Shown: piece by piece, positions 26,444-35,994 of the stretch | Layout: each line of letters begins with the position of its first letter | How positions within the stretch are numbered: position 1 is the first letter of the stretch | From: a virus | DNA: 64,000 nucleotides | Virus record (IMG/VR): IMGVR_UViG_3300031857_024884 | Coordinates: 62,001-126,000 of that record | Direction: 5' to 3' (one strand) | Program-made: the position numbers and the translations under genes | Notes under the pieces: generated by a model | The model's input: only the letters and a program-made list of their open reading frames with translations | Told to the model about the DNA's origin: nothing | Databases searched by the model: none

Positions 26444-27289
26444 ATGATTAGTTATAACAAAGAATATTTTTATAATAATTGTCATTTCTTTATGAAGGAC
26501 AATGGAGATACCATTTCATTATACTATTCTGTGGCTGATACTTTATTAGAATCAAGGAAAAAAGTAACAAAAAAAGAATTTGATAAGAAGGATGAAAAAA
26601 AAGTTAAAACCATAGTTAACAAATTTTTAAAAGGTAAGAATAAACCCACAAAAAAAGATTTAGACAAAGAATTAGATAATGTTGAAAACGGTGGAGAAAT
26701 TGATGAATTAATCGATTCTGACGGTGGGTTATTGGGTTCAAAAACTCCATTATATAACATGACACTCGCTCCAAAGAAAACTATGGACCAAACAATTGTT
26801 ACCGCTAGAATTTCTAACGACCCTGTAACAAGAGGATATCGTGTATATTGGGGTGAAAGTAAAGATAAGAAAGATAATGTTGTTTCTGAAATTGATTTTT
26901 CGGACGCTTTTGGATATGAAGAAACTGTGGATAAAGACTTTAGTGAAACTTTAAAAACTTTAAAAAACATGGGTATTGATGACCCTGAAGAAAGAGTTAA
27001 AAGAACTAAACAATTGGGTAAATTACCTAAGGCTAAAAAAAGAAAAGGTAAATTGAAACAAAGATTAACAGAAAAAGATAGTATCGAAGAGGCTCAAAAA
27101 CAAAAAATGATTAAAATGGTTGAGGATATACTAACCAAAAAATCAAAAGGAGACTCTGATGTTGTAAGTAAAGAAGATAAAACAATTAGTAAAATATTAG
27201 TTAAGAATTTACAATCAATTAAAAAAATTGCCGAAAAAGAAGGTATTAGTCTTAATCAATTAATCAAAGCTTTAAATACCGATGAATAA
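26444..27289 (+). CDS. Hypothetical charged protein
   Basis: A 281-residue Lys/Asp/Glu-rich protein; an internal ATG at 26492 (MKDNGDTISLYYSV) is an alternative start. The middle (about 105-150: NMTLAPKKTMDQTIVTAR, RGYRVYWGES) looks folded, and the C-terminal third is a Lys-rich helical region (KLPKAKKRKGKLKQRL) ending in ISLNQLIKAL. No family recognised. It is the first of five overlapping or closely spaced genes up to 29041, and its stop overlaps the next start by 8 bp. It may be a head or tail assembly protein. Confidence 0.6.
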   Translation: MISYNKEYFYNNCHFFMKDNGDTISLYYSVADTLLESRKKVTKKEFDKKDEKKVKTIVNKFLKGKNKPTKKDLDKELDNVENGGEIDELIDSDGGLLGSKTPLYNMTLAPKKTMDQTIVTARISNDPVTRGYRVYWGESKDKKDNVVSEIDFSDAFGYEETVDKDFSETLKTLKNMGIDDPEERVKRTKQLGKLPKAKKRKGKLKQRLTEKDSIEEAQKQKMIKMVEDILTKKSKGDSDVVSKEDKTISKILVKNLQSIKKIAEKEGISLNQLIKALNTDE

Positions 27290-27749
27290 AGATTTATACG
27301 GAGAGAGAGTTGAATTACCTGAAGACGTTGTTGGATATTTACAACAATGTTTTGATGCTGCGAAAAATGCTGATGAAAATACTGAAGGATATAAAAGAAA
27401 TAAAGAACTAAGAGATTCTCGGCACACAACATATCAACAACTTAAAAGAATGAAAAATTGGTTTGATTCTTTTAATGGTCACGAAAATGAATTACCATTT
27501 ATTTTAAATGGAGGTCATTATGTTAAAGGATGGGTTGACAGAACTTTGGGTAGTATGAGAGATGAGGTCGAGTTGGGTAAAAAAGTAAAATCACCGGTTT
27601 TACCTAATCAATATATCGCTCCACACGAAAAAAACAAAGACCTATCAAGCATGAACAGACCCTCAAAAGAACACGGTAGTAGTATAGATGATTTAAAAAT
27701 CACTGAAGACGTAAAAAGAATAAATAATTTAATCAAAAAAATAATTTAA
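27282..27749 (+). CDS. Hypothetical protein
   Basis: A 155-residue protein starting MNKDLYGERVELPEDVVGYL. It is mostly alpha-helical in appearance (YLQQCFDAAKNA, TTYQQLKRMKNWFDSF), with HYVKGWVDRTLGSMRDEVEL in the middle and a helical C-terminus (RINNLIKKII). It overlaps the previous gene by 8 bp and lies 1 bp before the next. No family can be named with confidence. Confidence 0.6.
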   Translation: MNKDLYGERVELPEDVVGYLQQCFDAAKNADENTEGYKRNKELRDSRHTTYQQLKRMKNWFDSFNGHENELPFILNGGHYVKGWVDRTLGSMRDEVELGKKVKSPVLPNQYIAPHEKNKDLSSMNRPSKEHGSSIDDLKITEDVKRINNLIKKII

Positions 27750-27750
27750 T

Positions 27751-28044
27751 ATGCCAACACAAGAACCTTTAAATTTTGAACAACCTAAAAATAAGTTGAG
27801 CGAAATCGCAGATGCGGAAAGAGCGAAATTATTTCCGAAAAATGATTTTAAAAATACCAATCAATATTCCTCAGTAAATCCTGACGCATTAGCTGACGGT
27901 GATGACCAAGGAAAAGGTACGGGTAATTTTTTAGATGTTTATAATCAAGAGGCCGGAGCTATTCAGGATATTCTTGAAAGAAAGGCTGAAGTTGTTTTAA
28001 ACAATTACAAACCAAATAATCCTTACACTACACCAAGCGCGTAA
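27751..28044 (+). CDS. Hypothetical small protein
   Basis: A 97-residue hydrophilic protein (MPTQEPLNFEQPKNKLSEIA; later YNQEAGAIQDILERKAEVVL). It is probably largely disordered at the ends with one helix near residues 67-85. Its stop TAATGA overlaps the start of the WYL-like gene. It belongs to the same operon; function unknown. Confidence 0.55.
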   Translation: MPTQEPLNFEQPKNKLSEIADAERAKLFPKNDFKNTNQYSSVNPDALADGDDQGKGTGNFLDVYNQEAGAIQDILERKAEVVLNNYKPNNPYTTPSA

Positions 28045-28451
28045 TGAAACTTTACAACATAGCAAAATCTCTTATCTTAGAAGTAGCGTCAATTGATTCT
28101 ATTGTTGATGCAATTAAGAAAAAAGATAAGATAATTATATACTATGATGGAGACGAACCAGGAGGTAGAGGATTAAGAGAAATTGAACCCGTATGTTTTG
28201 GTTATAGTAAATCCGATAACCCAGTATTAAGAGCGTGGGATTCAAAAGGAGCGTCTCATACAGGTTATAAAGGAAAACAACCGTTACCAGGATGGAGATT
28301 ATTTAGAGTCGATAAGATATTATCTTTTAGACCATCTGGCGAAAAATTTAACGATGTTAAACCCGGTTACAATTTGGCCGGAGATAAAGGAATGGTTAAT
28401 GTTATAATAAACGCAAAATTTGATGATAACGAAGAAGAATATTTAGCATGA
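28044..28451 (+). CDS. Stand-alone WYL-like domain protein
   Basis: A 135-residue protein. Residues 25-110 fit the WYL/SH3-like beta-barrel pattern: DKIIIYYDGDEPGGRGLREIEPVCFGY, then PVLRAWDSKG and WRLFRVDKILSF. WYL domains sense ligands or nucleic acid in bacterial regulators, and here no helix-turn-helix is attached. The first residues, MKLYNIAKSLILE, form a short amphipathic helix ending in ILE, a pattern like T4 capsid-targeting sequences. It overlaps the next gene by 4 bp. A phage regulator or an injected effector are both possible; neither is proven. Confidence 0.6.
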   Translation: MKLYNIAKSLILEVASIDSIVDAIKKKDKIIIYYDGDEPGGRGLREIEPVCFGYSKSDNPVLRAWDSKGASHTGYKGKQPLPGWRLFRVDKILSFRPSGEKFNDVKPGYNLAGDKGMVNVIINAKFDDNEEEYLA

Positions 28452-29041
28452 AAACAGAAAATGATTTAATAGCAAAATTAATGATATCCAAACAAATAAT
28501 GGATAAACATAAACAAATGCCGAGAGCTGGCGCGGACTCAATGCCAATGAATGGTAATGTACCTGAAGTACAAGAATTTTCAACACCAATGGCAAAATAT
28601 TCTTTACCTCAAGAATATCTACAAGAAGCATCGATACCTCAACAAAGACCTCCACAAGAAATGACAAAAGATAGAGTGCTATCTTCAAAATTACCGGACG
28701 AGATTAAAAGATTAATGATTGAACATCCAATATCTCAACCAAATTCTATGTCAGGTCCTACAATATCAACTGATATAGTCGAAAAGGCCGCTAGATTAAT
28801 GAATACAGACGCTTCAGGGAAACAAATTGGTCAATCACAACCAAAACCTCAAGTACAACAACAGTCTGTCGGATTAGATGTTAGTACCATTAAATTAATT
28901 GTTAGAGAAACTATTGAAGAGGTATTATCTGAAAACGGTTTATTGGTGGAGTCGACTTCCAAATCAAATGAAGTTTTTACATTTAGAGTTGGCAAACATA
29001 TTTTTGAAGGTAAGTTAACTAAGATTAAAAAAGTTCAATAA
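28448..29041 (+). CDS. Hypothetical Gln/Pro-rich protein with C-terminal helix-strand domain
   Basis: A 197-residue protein. The first 130 residues are Met/Gln/Pro-rich and probably disordered. The C-terminal 65 residues are ordered: a helix STIKLIVRETIEEVLSENG, then FTFRVGKHIFEGKLTKIKKV as beta strands. Such 'disordered arm plus small end domain' proteins in T4-like phages are often head or neck components, but no family is recognised. It is the last gene before a clear terminator. Confidence 0.58.
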   Translation: MKTENDLIAKLMISKQIMDKHKQMPRAGADSMPMNGNVPEVQEFSTPMAKYSLPQEYLQEASIPQQRPPQEMTKDRVLSSKLPDEIKRLMIEHPISQPNSMSGPTISTDIVEKAARLMNTDASGKQIGQSQPKPQVQQQSVGLDVSTIKLIVRETIEEVLSENGLLVESTSKSNEVFTFRVGKHIFEGKLTKIKKVQ

Positions 29042-29062
29042 AAAGATTAATTAATCTATCTT

Positions 29063-29092
29063 AATCCTCACATAAAAAGGTGGGGATTTTTT
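29063..29092 (+). terminator. Terminator after the 26444-29041 gene group
   Basis: A 9-bp stem AATCCTCAC / GTGGGGATT with one T-G wobble (29063-29071 with 29080-29088) is followed by a T-run. Confidence 0.85.
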
Positions 29093-29128
29093 ATTTATTT
29101 TTTTCATTAAAAAATTAAATTTTACATT

Positions 29129-31150
29129 ATGGATAATTATAAAACTTTACCTGAAGACTTTGATTGGAAATTATATTTGAAATATAATCCTGATTTAAAA
29201 AAAGCGGGGATAATAACAAAAGAAAGAGTTACTCACCATTATCTTAATTATGGACGTAAAGAAAATAGATTGTATAAAAAAAATGAAAAATGGTTATCTT
29301 TAAAAAATAAAGAGAATAAAATTAAAATATTTAATAATTTATGTGAAAAATTATTAGGTTATTTAGAACCTAATTTCCCTAAAATATCTGAAAATTCTAA
29401 AAATAAATCTGTAATAGTTGAAACTAGATGGAACAAACAGATTGAATTCACAATAAAAAATACTATACAAAAGTTGGGTGACGGGTGGGGTCATATTATT
29501 TTTTGCGGAAACAATAATTTTAATGAAATTAAAAATTTAAAAAAAGAAATATCACCTAATATTGAAATCATTAATTTAGAAAACAAAAAAATAGATAGAA
29601 ATTCATATAATAATCTTCTATTAAGTTTGGAATTTTGGGAAAAAATTTCTTGTGAGAAAGTATTAATTTATCAATCAGACACTTTTATTTTTAAAGAATT
29701 TGACAACTCTTTTTTAGAATGGGATTATATTGGTGCTCCTTGGGGACCATCTGCACATTCCGACTCAATAAAAAAAGACTATAATTTAGATTTTGATGTT
29801 TATTTTGGTAATGGAGGATTAAGTTTAAGGTCGGTAAACGCTATGATTGAAATTATAAAAAATTATAATTCATTTAGTGTTAAACCATCGGACATCGACC
29901 AAAACTACGAAGATTTGTTTTTTTCATATTTTATTAGAAAAATAAATAAATATAATATACCTAATGTTGAAATTTGTAAAAAATTTTCTTTTGAACACGA
30001 ATTTTATGATGATACTTTTGGGTGTCATCAACCATTTGTCGATAGTTTTTTTGATGATAATCTTTTTGAAAGATTTTTAAAAAAGTTTAAAGGTGTTAAT
30101 CTATATGGATATGGAAATACTGATAGCGGATTAGGTCAAATCATGAGAAGTGTGATAAAATCACTTAAAAAATCTAAAATACCTTTTAATATAAATCTCC
30201 CAAATTCATTTAACGATAAAAATTATATGTTAAATGAAGAATTTAATTATTTCAATAGTAATTTAATAATATGTAATCCTGAGACAAAGTTTTTAAACCT
30301 TGTTGGTGAAAATTATATTAAAGATAAATATAATATTGTATTATGGGCATGGGAACTACCCGATGTTCCGGATACTTGGATTAAAGAATCTAAAATATTT
30401 GATGAAATTTGGACAATCTCCAAATTTTGTGAAGATTCTTTTAAAAGAAATATTTTAAACAAAAACATAAAAACTTTAAATATACCTACAGATTTTTTTG
30501 ATAAAAAAAATAAAGATAATATTAAAAAAAAATTAGGGTTTGATGGTAAATTTGTTTGTCTATTTTCATTTGATTACGGTAGTGATGTTAGTAGAAAAAA
30601 TCCTTTTGCGACAATTAAGTCATTTAAAAAAACGTTTCATAATGATGAAAACGTTGTTTTAATTATTAAAACTCATAATTGTAATGACAATGATTTTATT
30701 AATCATAACGAGTTTAAAGATGATAGAATTATCTTAATTAATAAAACATTAGATAGAGAATCAATTTCAGATTTATTTAACAGTGCTGATTTATATATTT
30801 CTTTACATCGTTCAGAAGGTTTAGGGTTAACAATGATGGAGGCAATAAATTTAGAAATTCCTGTTGTTTGCACAAATTTTTCAGGTAATTTAGACTTTTG
30901 TGACGAAAATTGTCAATTAGTTAATTATAATCTTACAAAGATTGATGCAAGTCATAACGCATATCTTGAACTAAACAATAAATCTAATTGGGCCGAGCCA
31001 GATATTGATGACGCTTCAAAAAAAATATTGGAAGTTTACAACAATTATAATTTTTTTGAAGAAAAAATAAAAATAACGAAACAAAAAATGTTAGATAAAT
31101 TTAATTTAGACAAATTGTCCGAGTTTTTAGAAAAAAATCTTATAACATAA
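29129..31150 (+). CDS. Fused glycosyltransferase: DUF5672-type plus GT4-type
   Basis: A 673-residue protein with three parts. Residues 1-50 (DFDWKLYLKYNPDLKKAGI, HHYLNYGRKENRLY) match a short module often found at the front of bacterial glycosyltransferases. Residues about 110-260 resemble DUF5672 (GWGHIIFCGNNNF, KVLIYQSDTFIF, WDYIGAPWG, YFGNGGLSLRS). Residues about 325-660 are a GT-B, GT4-like domain: YGYGNTDSGLGQIMRS, WAWELPDVPD, and the nucleotide-sugar E-x7-E motif in SEGLGLTMMEAI. Two sugar transfers by one polypeptide are likely. It opens the large glycan island after the terminator. Confidence 0.78.
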   Translation: MDNYKTLPEDFDWKLYLKYNPDLKKAGIITKERVTHHYLNYGRKENRLYKKNEKWLSLKNKENKIKIFNNLCEKLLGYLEPNFPKISENSKNKSVIVETRWNKQIEFTIKNTIQKLGDGWGHIIFCGNNNFNEIKNLKKEISPNIEIINLENKKIDRNSYNNLLLSLEFWEKISCEKVLIYQSDTFIFKEFDNSFLEWDYIGAPWGPSAHSDSIKKDYNLDFDVYFGNGGLSLRSVNAMIEIIKNYNSFSVKPSDIDQNYEDLFFSYFIRKINKYNIPNVEICKKFSFEHEFYDDTFGCHQPFVDSFFDDNLFERFLKKFKGVNLYGYGNTDSGLGQIMRSVIKSLKKSKIPFNINLPNSFNDKNYMLNEEFNYFNSNLIICNPETKFLNLVGENYIKDKYNIVLWAWELPDVPDTWIKESKIFDEIWTISKFCEDSFKRNILNKNIKTLNIPTDFFDKKNKDNIKKKLGFDGKFVCLFSFDYGSDVSRKNPFATIKSFKKTFHNDENVVLIIKTHNCNDNDFINHNEFKDDRIILINKTLDRESISDLFNSADLYISLHRSEGLGLTMMEAINLEIPVVCTNFSGNLDFCDENCQLVNYNLTKIDASHNAYLELNNKSNWAEPDIDDASKKILEVYNNYNFFEEKIKITKQKMLDKFNLDKLSEFLEKNLIT

Positions 31151-31202
31151 AATAATTATAAATCTATAATAATAACATTGATTTAAACAACTTAATATAT
31201 TA

Positions 31203-31226
31203 TATTTTCTCTTATAAAAGAAAATA
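31203..31226. repeat. Short inverted repeat in leader of 31232-32446
   Basis: An 8-bp stem TATTTTCT / AGAAAATA with an 8-base loop ends 5 bp before the ATG. It is AT-rich and weak; it could affect translation or be chance. Confidence 0.3.
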
Positions 31227-31231
31227 AAATT

Positions 31232-32446
31232 ATGTCAAAAATTAATGTTTTAGTTATCCCTTCAGACAAAACAGGAGTTGGGAAGTTCCGTTCAGTAGAC
31301 CCTCATGTAATGTTACAAAATATGTATCCCGATGATTTTCATGTGGATATTGATTATGAACCAAAAGCGAATGATATAAATTTTTGGAAAAAATATCAGA
31401 TAGTCCATATTCACAGAAGTGTTGGTCAAGATTATGACCAAGTACCTAATTTAATCAATCATTTAAAATCTATGGGAATTGTCGTTATTGTAGACTTGGA
31501 CGACTATTGGTTACCAACAAAAGAACATCCGATACATAGCATAATTGTTCAAAACAAGATTGACCAAAAAATTATGGCCAATCTTAGAGCCGCTAGTTAT
31601 GTTACAACAACTACAAGGGTATTTGCGGATGAAATTAGAAAATTAAATAAAAACGTTGAGGTTTTTCCAAATGCAATAAATCCTGATGAACCTCAATTTA
31701 AAGAGCCAACACTACCTTCAGATAAGATTAGAATTGGTTGGTTAGGAGGTTCTTCTCACTTACACGATTTAATGTTATTAGATGGTATGGTTTCTAAAAA
31801 CTCAGAGTTTAATGATAAAGTTCAATACGTTGTATGTGGATTTGACCTTAGAGGAACTGTAACGGAAATTAATAAAGAAACGGGGGAACAAAAGAAAAGA
31901 GATATTAAACCACATGAAACTGTTTGGGCAAGATATGAAGAAATATTTACAAACAATTATAAAATTGTTGATGAAAACTATAAAAATTTCTTATTAGAAT
32001 TTAAACAAGAAGAGTATACTTCTGATACAACAATACCTTATAGAAGAGTTTGGACTTTACCTGTAACATCTTACGCTAAAAACTATTCAAAGTTTGACAT
32101 ATCTTTAGCCCCAATTAAAAATCATATTTTCAACCGAGTTAAATCTCAATTAAAAGTTATTGAAGCAGGTTTCTATAAAAAAGCATTAATAGCTTCAAAA
32201 GTGGGTCCTTATACAATTGACTTGACACATTCATTAAAAGATGGTAACTTTGTTAATGGTAACGCTTTATTAGTTGAAGAATCAAGAAATCATAGTGATT
32301 GGAACAAATACATTAAGAAATTAATTCAAAATCCAAATATGATTGAAGACATGGGTAATAGATTATATGAAACAGTTAAAGATACATATCATCTTAAAAA
32401 TGTTACAAAGAATAGAGCAGATTGGTATAAAACTTTAGTAAAATGA
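31232..32446 (+). CDS. GT4-like glycosyltransferase
   Basis: A 404-residue GT-B fold protein. The N-terminal Rossmann half has INVLVIPSDKTGVGKFRSVD, YQIVHIHRS and VVIVDLDDYWLP (about 90-101). The C-terminal half has EVFPNAINPDEP, IRIGWLGGSSHLHDLMLL, FDISLAPIKNHIFNRVKSQLK and a final helix. This 'IDLDDYW ... NxIDP' layout is common in phage and bacterial GT4-like proteins. It overlaps the next gene by 4 bp. Substrate unknown. Confidence 0.72.
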   Translation: MSKINVLVIPSDKTGVGKFRSVDPHVMLQNMYPDDFHVDIDYEPKANDINFWKKYQIVHIHRSVGQDYDQVPNLINHLKSMGIVVIVDLDDYWLPTKEHPIHSIIVQNKIDQKIMANLRAASYVTTTTRVFADEIRKLNKNVEVFPNAINPDEPQFKEPTLPSDKIRIGWLGGSSHLHDLMLLDGMVSKNSEFNDKVQYVVCGFDLRGTVTEINKETGEQKKRDIKPHETVWARYEEIFTNNYKIVDENYKNFLLEFKQEEYTSDTTIPYRRVWTLPVTSYAKNYSKFDISLAPIKNHIFNRVKSQLKVIEAGFYKKALIASKVGPYTIDLTHSLKDGNFVNGNALLVEESRNHSDWNKYIKKLIQNPNMIEDMGNRLYETVKDTYHLKNVTKNRADWYKTLVK

Positions 32447-33144
32447 TAAAAATTCCAATAACAAAAATTTTATTTATCGATATTGAAACTGTCGGAGGAT
32501 GTAAAGATTTTAATTCTTGTGGTGAATCAAAACCTGAATTAGCCAACAGATTTGAAAAATACTTCGATTGGTTTCAAAAAAGATTTCCTGAAGATTCCTC
32601 ATTAAACATTAATGATATGTTTTCTAAACGTTCAGGTCTTGTACCTGAATTTTCAAAAATTATTTGTGTTAGTGTTGCGTTTGTAATGGATAATGGTGAT
32701 GTTAAAAAACAAACATTTTCAGGTCATGACGAAAAAGAAATCTTAATCGGTGTTCAAAAATTACTTGATAGATGTGGTAAATTAGATTTCTTTCTTTGTG
32801 GGCATAATTTAAAAAACTTTGATATTCCTGTCCTTGCAAAAAGAATGATTATTAATGGTATTTTACCACCATCAATATTACCTTCATACGACACAAAACC
32901 TTGGGAGGTTAAGGCGATTGACACCAAAGAGATATGGCAATACGGGTCATATAGTTCTATAGGTTCATTGGATTTATTATGCTCTTGTCTTGGAATTGAG
33001 ACGCCAAAAAATGGGGAGGTTACGGGAGAAAATATTCATGAATATTATTGGCGTGAAAAAAGTTTGGAAAAAATTTCAGAGTATTGCGAAAAAGATGTTA
33101 ATGTATTAATAGAAATAATTAAAAAATTAAAAGATTTAAAATGA
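32443..33144 (+). CDS. 3'-5' exonuclease (DEDD family, PolB-like)
   Basis: A 233-residue nuclease with the DEDD motifs: LFIDIETVGG (D13, E15) as Exo I, CGHNLKNFDIPVLAKRM with D127 as Exo II, and YCEKDVNVLIEI (D218) as Exo III. It is of the predicted PolB-like 3'-5' exonuclease type found in many bacteria and T4-like phages. It could act in DNA repair, proofreading or nucleotide salvage. It overlaps both neighbours by 4 bp and forms a small DNA-metabolism pair with the dUTPase inside the glycosylation island. Confidence 0.85.
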   Translation: MIKIPITKILFIDIETVGGCKDFNSCGESKPELANRFEKYFDWFQKRFPEDSSLNINDMFSKRSGLVPEFSKIICVSVAFVMDNGDVKKQTFSGHDEKEILIGVQKLLDRCGKLDFFLCGHNLKNFDIPVLAKRMIINGILPPSILPSYDTKPWEVKAIDTKEIWQYGSYSSIGSLDLLCSCLGIETPKNGEVTGENIHEYYWREKSLEKISEYCEKDVNVLIEIIKKLKDLK

Positions 33145-33740
33145 TTAAAGAACCTGATTTTAACAAATTAAAAGAAGACTTGGATAAACTTAATAGTTAT
33201 TTATCCGACAATAAAGAAGATATTGATTTTGATATTATCTATGATGAATACGGTGTCGATATCAAAGCTCTTGAGTCTGACATGATTAACCATACTGGAA
33301 AATTAGAATTGGGATATTATAGAGTTAATGACGATTCAACATCACCATACTATAATTATGAATCGGATTCAGGGTTTGATTTATACTCTACAGAAGAAAT
33401 TACTATTGTAGGTTTAGGAAGAGCGTTAATTCCAACAGGATTATCTTTTGACATCAAAGACGGATATGAAATTCAAGTTAGAAGTAAAAGTGGGTTAGCG
33501 ATTAATCAAGGGTTAATGTGTCTTAATTCACCTGGCACAGTTGATAGCGGGTATTTGGGTGAGGTTAAAGTTATACTTTTTAACACAAATAAAGAACCAT
33601 TTACAATTAAAAAGGGGATGAAAATTGCGCAAGCGGTTTTATGTCCTGTGGTTAATGGTAAGTGGGTTGACTTGGTTGAAAGGAATGTTCTTCCTGAAAA
33701 AGATAGAGGTAATAACGGATTTGGAAGTACTGGTATATGA
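33141..33740 (+). CDS. dut: dUTP diphosphatase (trimeric type)
   Basis: A 199-residue protein carrying all five dUTPase motifs: SDSGFDL (75-81), RSKSGLA (114-120), GTVDSGYLGEV (132-142), GMKIAQ (159-164) and DRGNNGFGSTG (188-198). It hydrolyses dUTP to dUMP and diphosphate, keeping uracil out of phage DNA and feeding thymidylate synthesis. The first 55 residues are an extra acidic, helical N-terminal extension compared with typical dUTPases of about 150 residues. It overlaps the exonuclease and the next glycosyltransferase by 4 bp each. Confidence 0.95.
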   Translation: MIKEPDFNKLKEDLDKLNSYLSDNKEDIDFDIIYDEYGVDIKALESDMINHTGKLELGYYRVNDDSTSPYYNYESDSGFDLYSTEEITIVGLGRALIPTGLSFDIKDGYEIQVRSKSGLAINQGLMCLNSPGTVDSGYLGEVKVILFNTNKEPFTIKKGMKIAQAVLCPVVNGKWVDLVERNVLPEKDRGNNGFGSTGI

Positions 33741-35242
33741 TAACAATAATTTATTCCACTCATAAAGATTTAGATTATAATCTTAAATTTAAAGAACATT
33801 TAGTTAAAAGTGTTGGTATTAAAGACGTTCAAATCTTAGAATATTTAAATCATAACCAATATTCTTTAGCTGAAATTTACAACAAAGGAATTAATGAATC
33901 GATATATGATATTGTTGTATGTTGTCATAATGATATAAAATTAGAAAAAAATTGGGGTAAAAAATTATTAGAAGATTATTCTAATAATTCAGACTTCGGC
34001 ATAATCGGAAAGGCAGGTAGTTGTTATTTTCCTGAATCAGGAATTTACTGGGAGAAAATGAAAGAGACTATGGTTGGGCAAGTTTATCATCAACCTCAAG
34101 GACAAAAGAAATGGTTAAGTAGGTATTCTCCGAAATTACCTTTTTTAGTTTCCGTTGTAACAATTGATGGTCTTTTTATTTCTTTTGATAAAAGAAAAAT
34201 TAAACATAATTTTGATGAGACTATAGGTAGATTTCATTTTTATGACCATTCTTTTTGTATTCCTAATTATTTGGATGGTATTAAAATAGGTGTTACATCT
34301 TCTTTTGAAATTACTCACGAATCTGTGGGTCAACCCAATCATGAGTTTTTTACATCAAAATCAAAATTTTTGGAAAAATGGGGAAGTAAACTACCGTTAG
34401 ATTTAAAACCTGAAAAAATTTATATACCTCAAATTAAAGAACGACCAATAAAAAATATTGGTAAAGTAGCGGTAATAATCCCAACCAAAGGAAAAGTTGA
34501 GATGTTGGAGAATTGTATTAAATCTTTCTACCAAAATTGTAACTCTAATCTATTTGACATTTTTATTGCCGATACGGGTTCTGAACCTGATGAAAAAGAA
34601 TATATTAAAACTAATATATTAAAGTTGGGTAATATAAAATTAATAGAATACGATTATTATAATTTTGCAAAAATAAATAATGACGTGGTTAAAAACCATG
34701 TTAACAGTGAATACGAGTTTTTACTATTTTGTAATAATGATATTGTTGTGTTAAATAACGTTATATATGGAATGTTAAATACATTTAAAAATAATAAAAA
34801 TACCGGAACTGTTGGCGCAAGACTTCATTATGAAGATAATACAGTGCAACATGATGGTATTACGCCGTTTTTTGATAAGTTTAAAGTATTTGTTTTAAAA
34901 CATTTTGGTGCTAAACATTATTACAATCATTCAGTTAATTTACACGATGTTCTTGGTTCTACCGCAGCATTGTTAATGATTAGAAAAAAAGTTTTTGAAA
35001 TTTGTGGATATTTTAATGAAAAATATGATATACATTTAGAAGATTTTGAACTAAATTGTAAATGTCTAACTTTAGGTTATGTTAATTATTGTGATAGTAA
35101 TTTAGTAGCATATCATTTAGAAAGTCAAACAAGAAAAAATGAGCCTGAAAGAAAAGAAAGAGAAGAGAAGGATTATTTAGAAAACCTAACTCCATTTGTA
35201 ATTGATAATTTAAAATATTTAAAAAAATTTATTAAACAATGA
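33737..35242 (+). CDS. Two-domain GT2-type glycosyltransferase
   Basis: A 501-residue protein with two GT-A halves. The first (about 1-230) has TIIYSTHKDLDYNLKFKEHL, YDIVVCCHNDIKL and FYDHSFCIPNYLDGIKIGV. The second (about 240-480) is a clear family 2 domain: VAVIIPTKGKVEMLENCIKS, DIFIADTGS, YEFLLFCNNDIVV (DxD-like NND), VLGSTAALLMIRK and IHLEDFELNCKCLTLGY. The second half resembles rhamnosyl or hexosyl transferases of O-antigen synthesis. Adjacent coupling with dUTPase (4 bp) and 35239-35994 (4 bp). Confidence 0.78.
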   Translation: MITIIYSTHKDLDYNLKFKEHLVKSVGIKDVQILEYLNHNQYSLAEIYNKGINESIYDIVVCCHNDIKLEKNWGKKLLEDYSNNSDFGIIGKAGSCYFPESGIYWEKMKETMVGQVYHQPQGQKKWLSRYSPKLPFLVSVVTIDGLFISFDKRKIKHNFDETIGRFHFYDHSFCIPNYLDGIKIGVTSSFEITHESVGQPNHEFFTSKSKFLEKWGSKLPLDLKPEKIYIPQIKERPIKNIGKVAVIIPTKGKVEMLENCIKSFYQNCNSNLFDIFIADTGSEPDEKEYIKTNILKLGNIKLIEYDYYNFAKINNDVVKNHVNSEYEFLLFCNNDIVVLNNVIYGMLNTFKNNKNTGTVGARLHYEDNTVQHDGITPFFDKFKVFVLKHFGAKHYYNHSVNLHDVLGSTAALLMIRKKVFEICGYFNEKYDIHLEDFELNCKCLTLGYVNYCDSNLVAYHLESQTRKNEPERKEREEKDYLENLTPFVIDNLKYLKKFIKQ

Positions 35243-35994
35243 CACATAAAACATTTATATTTATTCACGACCAAGAACTTCTTTTACAATTTGAACAAAA
35301 TAATAAATTTAAAAATTTAAAAGATTATTGTTATGTTTTTGTTGGTAAAAAAGACGTTTCCAAAATTAGTAATTTAAAAAATGTATTAATCGCAAGAAAT
35401 TTTAAAGAAAATTTAGAAGACTATCCTCTTTTTACCGCATTTACAGGATGGTATATGATTTGGAAAAATAATTTGGTGACTACAGATTATGTTTCGTTAA
35501 TTGAATACGATGTAGTATTATCAGAACAGTTTGAAACAATAATAGATAACTTCTTCAATGAAGATTGTGACTTGGTTGGGTATGTTCCAATTAGATTAGA
35601 TAATTACCATTTTATTAATAACAATAATTGGGTTAGAAGTGTATTACCGGCAATTAAAAAAATACATAACTTAGATGTAAAAAATATTATTGATTCTATC
35701 GTTAAAACATATCCGGATTCATTTTGGTCATCAACTAATAACATAACATTTAAAAAAGAAATTTTTAACGAATATATGAATTGGTTTGAACCATTAATAG
35801 ACGAAATAAAAGAGGATGAATATTGTGGTCACGCTCAAGAAAGAGCAATTTCATTTTTCTATTTAATAAAAAATAAAAAAATGAAATTAACCAGTGGATT
35901 AATAAAACACTTCCAATTAAATTCGCACGGAACTCAAACCCACCATGTTGATTATGATGAAAGTCATAAAAAATTAATTAATAATAAAATTTAA
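35239..35994 (+). CDS. Putative GT-A glycosyltransferase
   Basis: A 251-residue protein: TFIFIHDQELLLQF at the start, VSLIEYDVVLSEQF with a possible acidic metal motif (E-x-D), DLVGYVPIRLDNYHF, and CGHAQERAISFFYLI near the C-terminus, a pattern seen in phage and bacterial sugar transferases of the 'YD..G...E' type. The family is not certain. Coupled by overlap to the preceding glycosyltransferase and followed within 5 bp by 36000-36683. Confidence 0.55.
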   Translation: MTHKTFIFIHDQELLLQFEQNNKFKNLKDYCYVFVGKKDVSKISNLKNVLIARNFKENLEDYPLFTAFTGWYMIWKNNLVTTDYVSLIEYDVVLSEQFETIIDNFFNEDCDLVGYVPIRLDNYHFINNNNWVRSVLPAIKKIHNLDVKNIIDSIVKTYPDSFWSSTNNITFKKEIFNEYMNWFEPLIDEIKEDEYCGHAQERAISFFYLIKNKKMKLTSGLIKHFQLNSHGTQTHHVDYDESHKKLINNKI

